This document shows, piece by piece, positions 45,548 through 54,009 of a stretch of 64,000 bases of DNA. The DNA comes from an uncultured Caryophanales bacterium. Its GTDB lineage: Bacteria; Bacillota_I; Bacilli_A; RF39; UBA660. Every line of letters starts with the position of its first letter. Position 1 is the stretch's first letter. The notes beneath the pieces were generated by a model. It did no database searches. It saw only the letters and a list, made by a program, of their open reading frames with translations, and was not told the origin of the DNA. The stretch covers positions 62,001-126,000 of the forward strand of contig CAMYVT010000001.1 in NCBI GenBank assembly GCA_947302515.1. The letters are read 5' to 3'. The position numbers and the translations under genes were made by a program.

Positions 45548-46879
45548 ATGGAAGAAAAAACTGTAAGTCTATCTTTAGGAACTATTCTTAGAGAATGTTC
45601 CCTAAATCCTAATTTACAAATAGACCATTTTTATTATTTCGCACTACAAAATAGAGAAAACCTACATCAAATATTTAAATATAAGAAGTTTAATGATGAT
45701 TTTATATCTCATGTAGACTGTTTTAATACTGGAGAATACTTAGTAGGTATGATAAGGCCATCATATGATGAATTCTTATCGAAATTAGTAAGTTTATTAA
45801 ATTTACCAGTAAGAGGTAAAATAATAGATAATGATGAATTAGAAAAAAGATTATTAGAGAGAGTAGAAAGATTAAAACAAGTAACTTCAGAACAAGAATT
45901 AAAAATAGAATTCCCATTATTATATAAAGACTTAATAGATGGTAGAAAATACTTTAGATCATTACATCAAATGAAAAGACAAGAAGGATATGATGAAGAG
46001 CAATTTGCTTCAGGAGAACACTACTACTATAGTTGTGCGATGAAGAAGTCATTGCCTAACTTTGTATCTACTCAAGCAGAATTATATAGAAGATTTGTCA
46101 CACAAAGAAAAGAATTAAAAGCATTACAACAAACTAAAGCATTTAATGGTTATATAGCAAAACACTTTAATATGGATAAATTATATATGTATGTAATGCA
46201 TGAATATTTAGTAAAAGCAGAAAATACTAAAGATAAAGATGAAATAAGAAAATATATTGCATATCTAGATTTATATTTATCATCATATCGTAAAATGGAT
46301 TTTTCAATTACATTAGATTCTGGTTTAAAAGTAGATTTAGATAATATAAAGAAACGTTTAGCTAATTTAAAAAGATATGTAAGTGATAATAGTAGTCAAG
46401 TAGAATGGGTATTAATCCCAGAAGGAAGAAATTATCAAAGAGTAACTAAAGACTCAGAGCATGAAGTAAAATCAACATTATTGACCTTTGAAGAAATAGA
46501 AGCTTTAAGACAAAAAGGAGAAAGAAAAGGTGCTTTCTATGAAACTACACCTTATTTAGTAAAAGCTTTAGGATTAAGAAAATATCAAGGTTATATTGCT
46601 TATGTATATGAAAATGGAGAAGTTATTCTAGATAGAGAATTTAATCCAGATGTACCATCTACTGCTGTAGGAAATGCTATATATAATCTTAAAGTAACAG
46701 ATTTTGAAACTCTATCAAGATATGATAAACAAGTATTAATGAAACATCCTAGAGTAGGTAGAATGAATCATACTCCTACATGGGAAGAAAGAGTATCAAA
46801 AATAATCTATCGAGAAGCAACAGAACAAGAAAGAATAGAAACAAGACAATTAGTAAAAAGATTAAGAGAAGCAAAATAA
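45548..46879 (+). CDS. Unrecognised protein, 443 residues
   Basis: A soluble protein with a helical N-terminal two thirds and a mixed C-terminal domain (VEWVLIPEGRNYQRVTK, KALGLRKYQGYIAYVYENGE). It has no signal or membrane segment, and I know no family. GGGGGTG lies six bases before the ATG at 45548, so the upstream ATG at 45533 is unlikely to be used. A TATAAT box lies at 45517-45522. Single-gene unit. Confidence 0.65.
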   Translation: MEEKTVSLSLGTILRECSLNPNLQIDHFYYFALQNRENLHQIFKYKKFNDDFISHVDCFNTGEYLVGMIRPSYDEFLSKLVSLLNLPVRGKIIDNDELEKRLLERVERLKQVTSEQELKIEFPLLYKDLIDGRKYFRSLHQMKRQEGYDEEQFASGEHYYYSCAMKKSLPNFVSTQAELYRRFVTQRKELKALQQTKAFNGYIAKHFNMDKLYMYVMHEYLVKAENTKDKDEIRKYIAYLDLYLSSYRKMDFSITLDSGLKVDLDNIKKRLANLKRYVSDNSSQVEWVLIPEGRNYQRVTKDSEHEVKSTLLTFEEIEALRQKGERKGAFYETTPYLVKALGLRKYQGYIAYVYENGEVILDREFNPDVPSTAVGNAIYNLKVTDFETLSRYDKQVLMKHPRVGRMNHTPTWEERVSKIIYREATEQERIETRQLVKRLREAK

Positions 46880-46904
46880 ACATCCAAAAGGATGTTTATT
46901 TTTG
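46874..46904 (+). terminator. Rho-independent terminator
   Basis: Twelve-bp stem AAATAAACATCC / GGATGTTTATTT with AAAA loop and T run. Confidence 0.88.
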
Positions 46905-46947
46905 TAAAATATAAAAATTAGAATAAAATAAACACTTTATATTATTA

Positions 46948-46953
46948 TATAAT
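46948..46953 (+). promoter_or_regulatory. -10 box directly before the start codon
   Basis: A perfect TATAAT ends seven bases before the A of the ATG at 46960, so transcription would begin at or next to the start codon. No clear -35 box and no ribosome binding site are seen. Confidence 0.5.
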
Positions 46954-46959
46954 ATAAGT

Positions 46960-47754
46960 ATGAAAACTATTCTAAAGAATAAGAAAAGATATAGATTTAG
47001 TCATAAGAAACGTAATATATTTATTTTTCTTGTTTTTGTATTGTTCTTAGGAATAGGATATTCTACTTTAGGTACAGACTTAGGAATAAATGGATCTATT
47101 AATCTTGAAAAATATAAAGAACCAATTATAAGAACTACTTATAGTAATGATGCAACTGCCTTTAGATCAAATACTTACCGTGATAAAATAAAAATAATAA
47201 ATTTAGATGATGAAATAAATCCGCCAAATAGTGTAGTAGCAAGTTGGGATATAGGAGCAGCAGGTAATGGAAATGTAATGGCCTATATCACTACTAATCA
47301 AGATGATAATACAATGTATGATTTATATATACAAGGTGACGGACATTTATATGCAAATGAAGATAGTAAATATTTATTTGCAAATTTAAGAGGAGTAGAT
47401 CAAATAAATGGATTAGATAATATAGATTTATCTAGAGTAACAAATATGGAATCTATGTTTAATTATACAGGATATAATAGTACATCCTTTACTTTGGATT
47501 TGGGCAATAATTTTGATACAAGTAGTGTTACAGATATGAGTTGGATGTTTTTCAATACTGGTTATGCTAATAATAATTTTACTTTGGATTTATCTATATT
47601 TGATTTTAGTAACATTACATCATATACAAATGTTTTCTTTGGTTGGAAAACTACACAAAAAATATATGTAAAATATGCTAATGATCAGAACTGGATTATT
47701 ACTAATAGTGGAAATAGTAATTTAACTACAAGTAATGTACTTATTAAGACATAA
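46960..47754 (+). CDS. Short DUF285 surface protein with a single repeat
   Basis: A 264-residue paralogue of the protein at 6973-9147. It shares the N-terminal FSHKKRNIFIFLVFVLFLGIG anchor, the unique region up to LYANEDSKYLFANLRGVD and the C-terminal cap (KIYVKYANDQNW, TTSNVLIKT), but only one full DUF285 unit plus the degenerate end unit remain. A stretch of 68 bases (47029-47096) is identical to 7036-7103. No Shine-Dalgarno site precedes the ATG, so the mRNA may be leaderless. A minimal member like this could be a contracted array. Confidence 0.85.
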   Translation: MKTILKNKKRYRFSHKKRNIFIFLVFVLFLGIGYSTLGTDLGINGSINLEKYKEPIIRTTYSNDATAFRSNTYRDKIKIINLDDEINPPNSVVASWDIGAAGNGNVMAYITTNQDDNTMYDLYIQGDGHLYANEDSKYLFANLRGVDQINGLDNIDLSRVTNMESMFNYTGYNSTSFTLDLGNNFDTSSVTDMSWMFFNTGYANNNFTLDLSIFDFSNITSYTNVFFGWKTTQKIYVKYANDQNWIITNSGNSNLTTSNVLIKT

Positions 47755-47780
47755 AAAAAGAAGCTATTGCTTCTTTTTTA
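47754..47780. terminator. Bidirectional terminator
   Basis: Stem AAAAGAAGC / GCTTCTTTT with a TATT loop between convergent genes. Confidence 0.85.
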
Positions 47781-48650
47781 TTGATATAATTCTTTTTTAA
47801 TTAATTCTAGATTAGATCTCATAATAGAATCATAGTTTTCTTTATTACTTCTTTCTTCATCTGAAATATTATCTAATCTATGTAATTCTAATTTTTTAAT
47901 ATTAGAATAATCATTAAGTATAGCAGTTACATTTTCATTATCTGGTAATTCTTTAAAAGTAATTATATAACTAACAATACCATCATTAATTGCATTTTCT
48001 GCATCCGCTAAAGTCTTTTGACTAGCATCAGTATCTATACAAATAACATTTAATCCAAATTTCTCTAAATATTTTAATGCAGAATCAGCTACTATAATAG
48101 TTTTATTATCAGTACTATCAACTGCTAATCTGTATTCTGCATCTATTTCAGATAATTCAATCTTTAATGCATTATATGCATCATCTACTTCTTTAATTAA
48201 ATAAGTATTTGAAATATATTCTTCCATAGCAGTTCTTACATTTTGACTCATCATTAGTAGTGATGAAGGATTTAACCATAATTCTTCAGGAGAATAATCA
48301 GTCTCTAATACATAAGCAGTATCAATTATCTTTAAATTAGGATTAATTGCTAAAAGATCAACTGCAAGATCTCTTTCTTTTTCAAGTAATCCATTATATA
48401 CAAACAAATCAACCTTAGAAATATCATTCTTTTGTTTATCATTAATCTTATATTCATTAATATCTACACCATCAGGGTAAATAGAAGTAATAGTAGCATG
48501 ATTTTCATATAACTTTTTAACAATATATTCATTTGGATAATTAGTAACAACAATCTCTATATTATCCATACTATCATTAGTACAACCACTACTTAATAAT
48601 AGAATAGGTAATAATAACACTAGTAACAATAAATATTTAATTTTTCTCAT
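47778..48650 (-). CDS. ZnuA/TroA-like metal-binding lipoprotein lacking usual His ligands
   Basis: A 290-residue lipoprotein: lipobox LSSGC with Cys 23, then a TroA-fold solute-binding protein (VVTNYPNEYIVKKLY, DLFVYNGLLEKE). The family ligand motifs are altered: PHDYEP is INEYKI, DPHxWL is PEELWLNP, and the usual His before the third helix is in DSALKYLEKFGL without His. So zinc or manganese binding as in ZnuA is doubtful. No ABC permease or ATPase is adjacent. RBS AAAGGAGATG precedes the ATG at 48650, which overlaps the end of yidD by 14 bases. Confidence 0.75.
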   Translation of the reverse strand: MRKIKYLLLLVLLLPILLLSSGCTNDSMDNIEIVVTNYPNEYIVKKLYENHATITSIYPDGVDINEYKINDKQKNDISKVDLFVYNGLLEKERDLAVDLLAINPNLKIIDTAYVLETDYSPEELWLNPSSLLMMSQNVRTAMEEYISNTYLIKEVDDAYNALKIELSEIDAEYRLAVDSTDNKTIIVADSALKYLEKFGLNVICIDTDASQKTLADAENAINDGIVSYIITFKELPDNENVTAILNDYSNIKKLELHRLDNISDEERSNKENYDSIMRSNLELIKKELYQ

Positions 48651-48870
48651 AACGCATCTCCTTTTTTGGTACTGGGTCAAATCCATATCCTCCTAATGGA
48701 TTACAACGAAGTATTCTTTTTATTGCCATAAAACTACCTTTAATAGAACCATAAGTATTAATAGCATCAATTGCATACTCTGAACATGTAGGATTATATC
48801 TACACATTCTATGGCTTGATAAAGGCATTTTTTGATATAAATGTATGATTCCTATTAATAGTTTTTTCAT
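48637..48870 (-). CDS. yidD: Membrane protein insertion efficiency factor YidD
   Basis: A 77-residue protein with the invariant CRYNPTCSEYAIDAI (residues 23-37) and RILRCNPLGGYGFDPVP of YidD. It assists YidC-dependent membrane insertion, with an N-terminal amphipathic helix. Its usual neighbours rpmH, rnpA and yidC are absent here; instead the ZnuA-like lipoprotein gene overlaps its end. A weak ribosome site, GGTGATTGT, is upstream. Confidence 0.95.
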   Translation of the reverse strand: MKKLLIGIIHLYQKMPLSSHRMCRYNPTCSEYAIDAINTYGSIKGSFMAIKRILRCNPLGGYGFDPVPKKEMRYEKN

Positions 48871-48938
48871 ACAATCACCATACTAATTTTACTATTAATT
48901 GTGAAAATATACAACCCTATTTAAAAGTTAAAAAATAA

Positions 48939-48967
48939 TTGAATATAAATATAGTTTGTGCTAAAAT
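48939..48967 (+). promoter_or_regulatory. Promoter of the repeat-protein gene
   Basis: TTGAAT (48939-48944) and TAAAAT (48962-48967) are 17 bases apart, 24 bases before the start codon at 48991. Confidence 0.7.
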
Positions 48968-48990
48968 ATTTATGATAGGAGGCTATTCAT

Positions 48991-51132
48991 ATGGGAATAT
49001 TCGATAAGATCTTTCATAACAAAGAAGAACAACCTGTAGTAGAAACACCAATTTCCTTAACAAACGTAATAGAAACCATATTATTAATTATGGAAAATCT
49101 TAGTTTGATGAAAAAAGATGTTATTAAACAAAGAATATCTGATAAAGAATATTTCAATGATAGCATCTTAGAAAAATTACCAATTAGTATGCCAACTAAT
49201 TTAGATTATTTAGAAAAATATTATGGTAATGTTAAATTTGGTTATGGAATTAATAAAATAAGTCAAATTAGAGATAAATTAAACAACTTTGTAGCAGAAA
49301 AATTAATAGAAGGAAAAACAGAAGAAGAAATAATAAATGAATTATTAATTATAGTAGAATCAGATATAATTACTTATGAAAATATTCTAATTCGTTTTAA
49401 TGATACTCTAAAACAAATAGAAGAAAACTCTAAAGATTATAATGAAATGACTAATATGATTGAACAATGGAAAACATATTATAAAGAACAAGAATTGGGT
49501 TATCCAATACCATTAGATAAAAGAATTGAAGAGATGATCAAGAATCTTAGAGACTTACCATATAATGGTTATGGAGAATCAGAAATTAATAAATTTAAAG
49601 AAGCTACTAAAAAAATACTAGAAGAAGCAAAATTAAATAATGAGAATTCTCTTCATACTTATAATAGAATTATTTCTGAATTGTATAATCCTATGAAGAA
49701 TCGTTTCTTAGCAGACGTAGAAAACTTAAAAAGAAAAATTAAAATGATAGATGAATCTCCATATATTTCTGATTTTGAAAAAGATAAGAATAAACAATCA
49801 TTAATATTAGATTTTAAAGAAATGAATGGTCATAAGATTGATAATATTAATAATTTAGATCAATTAAAGAATAATTTAATGAACTTAGAATATGGTGGTT
49901 ATGGAGAAGAAGTAATTAATCAATTTACTAAAAGAGCAGAAACTCTTATATCTGATGGAAAAAGAATTCAAAAACCAGAAGAAGAAGTAAAAAGAGAAAT
50001 ATTAGTGTATTATCAAAGATTAATTGATAATTATAATTTAAAATTACAAGGCGTAAAAGAACAAATACAAGCAGTAGATACTATGTCTGTATCAGAGGCT
50101 GATAAAGATAAAATGAAAAATCTTATAATTGAAGATTTCCATGATGATATGGGTCTACCTATTGATTATAAAGAAAGAATTAATGCAATGATTCTTGAAT
50201 TAAAAGGATTAGATCGTGGGGGTTATGGAGAACTTAAAATAGATGAGTTTAAAACTAAATCATTAGAAAGATTAGCATCTATTACAGATAGAATTGAAAT
50301 GCGTAATGCTCTAAAAGAAATTAGAGAATTACAATCTAGATTAATTACTGAATACCAAGAAGAACTAAGAAAATTATATGATGCTTCAGAAAGAGTAAGT
50401 CATGATAGACACTTAACTGATGATGAAAAACATAGAGCTATTGAGGAATTTGATAGAGAATTTAAATTTAAAATGGGTTATCGTATGAATTTCGATAAAT
50501 ATATTGAAAATCGTGCTGAAGAATTAAAAACACTTAATGGTGGTGGCTATGGTAAAGAAGCAATTGATGAATTTATTGAAGAAGCTAAAATTATAGCAAA
50601 CAGTTCTGAAGAAGAAAAAATAAAGTATGATAAGATTCATCTAAAATTTACTTCTTTGAAGAAACAATATTATACTAATTTAAAAACATTCAAAGAGTGG
50701 AAACGTATTCAATTAGATAATTTCAAAGATCAAGAAGGCTTAGAAGAAAGTATTAATAGTAAAATAGCTTATATGTTATCTTTATCACCAAAAGCCCTTC
50801 AAGATTATTATTTAGAAGATGATCGTATTAAAAAAGAAGCAACTGATAAACATAACTATGTAGCTGCATTTAAATTTCTAGCAAGAAAAGAAGCTAAAAA
50901 CAAAAGAGATGAAACTCTATATAGTAAGAGAATAGAAGAATTAGAAGAAGGTAAGAAACCATATACAAATGATGAAATAGATGAAGCAACTGCAGAATTA
51001 AAAATATTATCTTTATCTAATACAGAATTACAGGAAGATGAAAGAATAATTAGTTTAGTAGATTATATTGATAGTACATTATTAAGACAAATGATGTATA
51101 TAGAAGCAAGTTTAATGAAAGATGTAAGATAA
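48991..51132 (+). CDS. Large protein with five GYG-centred helical repeats
   Basis: A 713-residue soluble protein, no signal peptide. A segment L..L..GGYGE..I..F recurs five times, about 108-110 residues apart: FGYGINKISQI (about 82), NGYGESEINKF (192), GGYGEEVINQF (302), GGYGELKIDEF (410) and GGYGKEAIDEF (518). Between the copies lie long charged helices. The family is unknown to me; the layout suggests a scaffold or filamentous protein. AGGAGG precedes the ATG. Confidence 0.72.
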   Translation: MGIFDKIFHNKEEQPVVETPISLTNVIETILLIMENLSLMKKDVIKQRISDKEYFNDSILEKLPISMPTNLDYLEKYYGNVKFGYGINKISQIRDKLNNFVAEKLIEGKTEEEIINELLIIVESDIITYENILIRFNDTLKQIEENSKDYNEMTNMIEQWKTYYKEQELGYPIPLDKRIEEMIKNLRDLPYNGYGESEINKFKEATKKILEEAKLNNENSLHTYNRIISELYNPMKNRFLADVENLKRKIKMIDESPYISDFEKDKNKQSLILDFKEMNGHKIDNINNLDQLKNNLMNLEYGGYGEEVINQFTKRAETLISDGKRIQKPEEEVKREILVYYQRLIDNYNLKLQGVKEQIQAVDTMSVSEADKDKMKNLIIEDFHDDMGLPIDYKERINAMILELKGLDRGGYGELKIDEFKTKSLERLASITDRIEMRNALKEIRELQSRLITEYQEELRKLYDASERVSHDRHLTDDEKHRAIEEFDREFKFKMGYRMNFDKYIENRAEELKTLNGGGYGKEAIDEFIEEAKIIANSSEEEKIKYDKIHLKFTSLKKQYYTNLKTFKEWKRIQLDNFKDQEGLEESINSKIAYMLSLSPKALQDYYLEDDRIKKEATDKHNYVAAFKFLARKEAKNKRDETLYSKRIEELEEGKKPYTNDEIDEATAELKILSLSNTELQEDERIISLVDYIDSTLLRQMMYIEASLMKDVR
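49230..50570 (+). repeat. Five long coding repeats of 324-330 bp
   Basis: The codons for the GYG motif lie at about 49236, 49564, 49894, 50218 and 50542, so the last four steps are 330, 324 and 324 bases. The nucleotide sequences are diverged, so the duplications are old. Confidence 0.75.
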
Positions 51133-51158
51133 AAGACTGTAAAAACAGTCTTTTATTT
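51131..51158 (+). terminator. Rho-independent terminator
   Basis: Stem AAAAGACTGT / ACAGTCTTTT with AAAA loop; overlaps the stop codon of the repeat protein. Confidence 0.85.
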
Positions 51159-51159
51159 A

Positions 51160-51188
51160 TTGAAAAAATAATAGTAATATGATATATT
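51160..51188 (+). promoter_or_regulatory. Promoter of the candidate antitoxin RNA
   Basis: TTGAAA (51160-51165) and TATATT (51183-51188) with a 17-base spacer; transcription would begin near 51195. Confidence 0.75.
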
Positions 51189-51194
51189 CAAATT

Positions 51195-51264
51195 GAGGAC
51201 ATTTGGTAATCCAAATGCTTCCAGTTTGTTGGAGCACTTGAGTCGAAAGACTAAGTGCTTTTTT
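51195..51264 (+). ncRNA. Candidate type I antitoxin RNA (about 70 nt)
   Basis: An RNA from the promoter at 51160 would begin near the repeat TTGAGGA (51193-51199), fold into a hairpin CATTTGG-TAAT-CCAAATG (51200-51217), a small CCA/TGG hairpin, and a terminator with stem AGCACTT.AGTC / GACTAAGTGCT (51233-51259) and T run. TTGAGGA and GGAGCACTT recur as TTGAGGA (51376-51382) and GGAAGCACTT (51380-51389) at the start of the opposite-strand toxin mRNA, so the two RNAs can pair there, and they also share the terminator region. This layout is like RNA II of the par/Fst locus. No reading frame of note. Confidence 0.65.
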
Positions 51265-51265
51265 A

Positions 51266-51343
51266 TTATTTAAATACTAATCCAAAGATTACTATAAATA
51301 GTAAAATGATTATTATAAAGAAATAGACTTCCTTATTCTTCAT
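51266..51343 (-). CDS. Candidate type I toxin peptide, 25 residues
   Basis: A short frame with a strong ribosome site (GAGGAGATGATATT) encodes a peptide starting MKNKEVYFF, then an uninterrupted hydrophobic helix (IIIILLFIVIFGLVF) and a final Lys. Such a membrane-spanning peptide is typical of type I toxins of Firmicutes. In the mRNA leader the bases UCCUCA (from 51377-51382) can pair with UGAGGA of the ribosome site, which would hide it; the same UCCUCAA is complementary to UUGAGGA of the antitoxin RNA. It matches Fst only in plan, not in sequence. Toxicity is inferred. Confidence 0.6.
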   Translation of the reverse strand: MKNKEVYFFIIIILLFIVIFGLVFK

Positions 51344-51389
51344 AATATCATCTCCTCATAGGAACCCCCTAAGAGTTGAGGAAGCACTT

Positions 51390-51418
51390 AAAATAACATA
51401 TAAGAAATTTCTTGTAAA
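51390..51418 (-). promoter_or_regulatory. Candidate promoter of the toxin mRNA
   Basis: On the minus strand TTTACA (51418-51413) and TATTTT (51395-51390) are 17 bases apart, so the mRNA would start near 51383-51388 with the repeat sequence. TATGTT a few bases away is an alternative -10 box. Confidence 0.45.
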
Positions 51419-51563
51419 AAGAATAAAATGATAAAAAGACACACAAATTATTATTAATTATTGATTTTTATATATACAATTTATTAAAAGTAATATTTTA
51501 AATCTAATAAAAATATAACTTTATTAGTCATACATTTTTTGTTATAATTATGTTGGTGATTTT

Positions 51564-52235
51564 ATGGAAGATCTATTTAATGAATTAGGTATTAATCCTA
51601 AAAATATTGAATTATATAAAACAGCTTTCTCTCATAGTTCTTATGTAAATGAACATAAAGTAAAAAATAATTATGAAAGATTAGAATTTTTAGGAGATGC
51701 AGTACTTGATTTAGTTATGGCAGATTACTTATATACTCATCATAAAGAAAATGAAGGAGAAATGACTAAAGTAAGAGCAACCTATGTATGTGAAAATGCA
51801 AACTATAGTTATGCAACGGGTTTAGGACTTGAAAAATATATTCTAGTAGGACATGGAGAATCAAAAGATGGAGCTTCTCCAAAGAAAGCCATAGTAGCAG
51901 ATATTTTTGAAGCCCTAATGGGAGCAATCTATTTAGATTTGGGGTATGCTACTGTAAGAAATGTTATTTTAAAAGTAGTAGTACCTTATATAGAAGATCC
52001 TAATATTAATTTCTTTAGTGATTATAAAAGTAGTTTACAAGAATTTGTTCAAACAGAACAAAAGTCTATTGAGTATAACATTGTTAAAGAAGAAGGACCT
52101 GCTCATGATAAAACATTTACTATGGAGGTAATAATAGATGGAATAGTTTATGGTACAGGAGTAGGATCATCTAAGAAAGAAGCAGAACAAGAAGCTGCAA
52201 AATATGCCTTAGAAAAATTAGCTATCAAAAGATAG
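51564..52235 (+). CDS. rnc: Ribonuclease III
   Basis: A 223-residue double-strand-specific RNase: ERLEFLGDAVLDLVMADYL at about residues 39-57 is the catalytic signature, EALMGAIYLDLG follows near 114, and a double-stranded-RNA binding domain fills the last 70 residues. It processes rRNA precursors and, relevant here, can degrade sense-antisense RNA duplexes such as those of the adjacent toxin-antitoxin locus. A TATAAT box lies at 51543-51548, and TTGGTGATTTT before the ATG. Confidence 0.95.
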   Translation: MEDLFNELGINPKNIELYKTAFSHSSYVNEHKVKNNYERLEFLGDAVLDLVMADYLYTHHKENEGEMTKVRATYVCENANYSYATGLGLEKYILVGHGESKDGASPKKAIVADIFEALMGAIYLDLGYATVRNVILKVVVPYIEDPNINFFSDYKSSLQEFVQTEQKSIEYNIVKEEGPAHDKTFTMEVIIDGIVYGTGVGSSKKEAEQEAAKYALEKLAIKR

Positions 52236-52244
52236 CTTTTTTTA
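52218..52244 (+). terminator. Rho-independent terminator
   Basis: Stem AGCTATC / GATAGCT with AAAA loop and T run, overlapping the rnc stop. Confidence 0.85.
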
Positions 52245-52340
52245 ATTATTTTTGATATAATGATATAGCTGTTTGTTCTTATCAATGTTAATAAAACATG
52301 ATATAATAAAAAATAGAAAAATAATAGAAAGGAAGGAATT

Positions 52341-53993
52341 ATGAGTAAAATTAAAATATTTGCTTTAGGTGGTTTAAATGAGAACGGTAAAAACATGTAT
52401 GTAGTAAACGTAGATGAAGAAATATTTGTATTTGATGCGGGCCTAAAGTATGACAATGATATCAATTTAGGAATAGATTATATTATTCCAACAATTGATT
52501 ATTTAATACAGAATAAAAGTAAGATTAAAGGTATATTTTTAACTCATGGACATGATGGTAATATAGGAGGAATTGCTGATGTATTAGAACAAATTCCTGA
52601 AGTACCAGTCTATGGAACTAAACTTACTTTGAAAATAGCAAAAAATGATATTAAACCGGAATTATTAGAAAAAGTTAAATTTAATGAGATTAAACCTCAT
52701 ACTAAAATAAATTTTGGTAATAATGCAGTTTTTCCAATTAGTGTTACACACTCTATACCAGAAGCTGTTTGTTATGTTTTATATACTCCAGATGGAGCAA
52801 TAGTTTATACAGGAGATTTCGTATTTGATTCTACCATGCAAGGAGCATATAAAACAGATATTGGTAAATTAGCTTATGTTGGAAAACAAGGTGTTTTATG
52901 TTTATTAAGTGAATCTTTTTATGCAGATAAAGAAGGTCATACATCTCCAAACTGTAGAGTAAAAGGGTTTATAAGAGATGTACTTGCAAAAACTGATAAT
53001 AGAATAATAGCAACTATTTTTCCAGCACATTATTATCGTATTCAAGAAATATTCGATGAAGTATCTAAAACTCATAGAAAAATAGTTATAATGGGAAAAC
53101 CATTACAAGAAATGATTAATAGTGCTATAGAAGATGGTTATTTAAAATTAGATAGAGACAAGATAGGAACATTAGCAGATATAGAAAATAAAAATTCTGT
53201 AGTATTAATATCAGATGAAAAAGAAAAACCATATGCTAATTTAGAAAGAATTATCAAAGGATTCGATAAATATATTCAAATAAAAGAAAATGATACAATA
53301 TTCATAACAGAACCTACATATGCAGGAATAGAAAAAAGAACAGCAGTTGTTATGGATGATATAGCAATGCTAGGAGCAGATGCAGTATCATTATCAAATA
53401 AAAAACATTTATTACACCACTCATCAAGAGAAGATTTAATGTTAATGATTAATTTAATGAATCCAAAGTATTATTTCCCTGTAAAAGGAGAATATCGTAA
53501 TCAGTATGCTAATGCTGAAATAGCAGAAGAAATTGGTATACCAAAAGAAAATATTATTTTAAAACTAAATGGTGATGTCTTAGAACTAGTAGATGGAGAA
53601 AACACTAATTCTACTGAACACATTGAAGTGGATGAAATACTTATAGATGGTAAAAGCCAAAATGATATAGGTAACTTAGTATTAAAAGATAGAGAAATGT
53701 TAGGAGAAAATGGTATTGTTATTATAAGTTGTACTGTTGATAAAGATACAAAAGAAATATTAGGTGGACCAGAAATATTAACAAGAGGATTTATCTATGT
53801 TAAAGAAAGTCAAGATTTTCTTGAAGAAACAAAGAGAATATCTCGTGAAGTAATAGAAGATAATATTAAAGATAACAATAAAAGAATAGATTATAATAAT
53901 ATTAAAAATGATGTAAGAGAAGTTTTAGGCAAATTCTTCTATCAAGAAACTGGTACTAAACCAATGATTATTACAGTAGTTCAAGAATTATAA
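52341..53993 (+). CDS. rnjB: RNase J family protein with altered active site (RNase J2-like)
   Basis: A 550-residue beta-CASP/metallo-beta-lactamase RNase, J subfamily by length and by the SFYADKEGHTSP and KPMIITVVQEL ends. The metal motif HxHxDH reads H69-G-H71-D-G73-N74, so the essential Asp and third His are gone, and the usual HGEYR near the end of the core is VKGEYR (K382). Catalysis by this subunit is therefore unlikely. Bacillus RNase J2 is likewise a poor enzyme that works in complex with J1, which is the model here. J1 is not in the window. AAAGGAAGG precedes the ATG. Confidence 0.88.
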   Translation: MSKIKIFALGGLNENGKNMYVVNVDEEIFVFDAGLKYDNDINLGIDYIIPTIDYLIQNKSKIKGIFLTHGHDGNIGGIADVLEQIPEVPVYGTKLTLKIAKNDIKPELLEKVKFNEIKPHTKINFGNNAVFPISVTHSIPEAVCYVLYTPDGAIVYTGDFVFDSTMQGAYKTDIGKLAYVGKQGVLCLLSESFYADKEGHTSPNCRVKGFIRDVLAKTDNRIIATIFPAHYYRIQEIFDEVSKTHRKIVIMGKPLQEMINSAIEDGYLKLDRDKIGTLADIENKNSVVLISDEKEKPYANLERIIKGFDKYIQIKENDTIFITEPTYAGIEKRTAVVMDDIAMLGADAVSLSNKKHLLHHSSREDLMLMINLMNPKYYFPVKGEYRNQYANAEIAEEIGIPKENIILKLNGDVLELVDGENTNSTEHIEVDEILIDGKSQNDIGNLVLKDREMLGENGIVIISCTVDKDTKEILGGPEILTRGFIYVKESQDFLEETKRISREVIEDNIKDNNKRIDYNNIKNDVREVLGKFFYQETGTKPMIITVVQEL

Positions 53994-54009
53994 AAAGAGG
54001 TGATTGTTT

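Noticed and set aside
51181..51264. Riboswitch upstream of a gene
   Set aside because: The structured RNA ends in its own terminator and the next plus-strand gene (rnc) is 300 bases away with its own promoter; the convergent peptide gene and repeats fit an antisense RNA.
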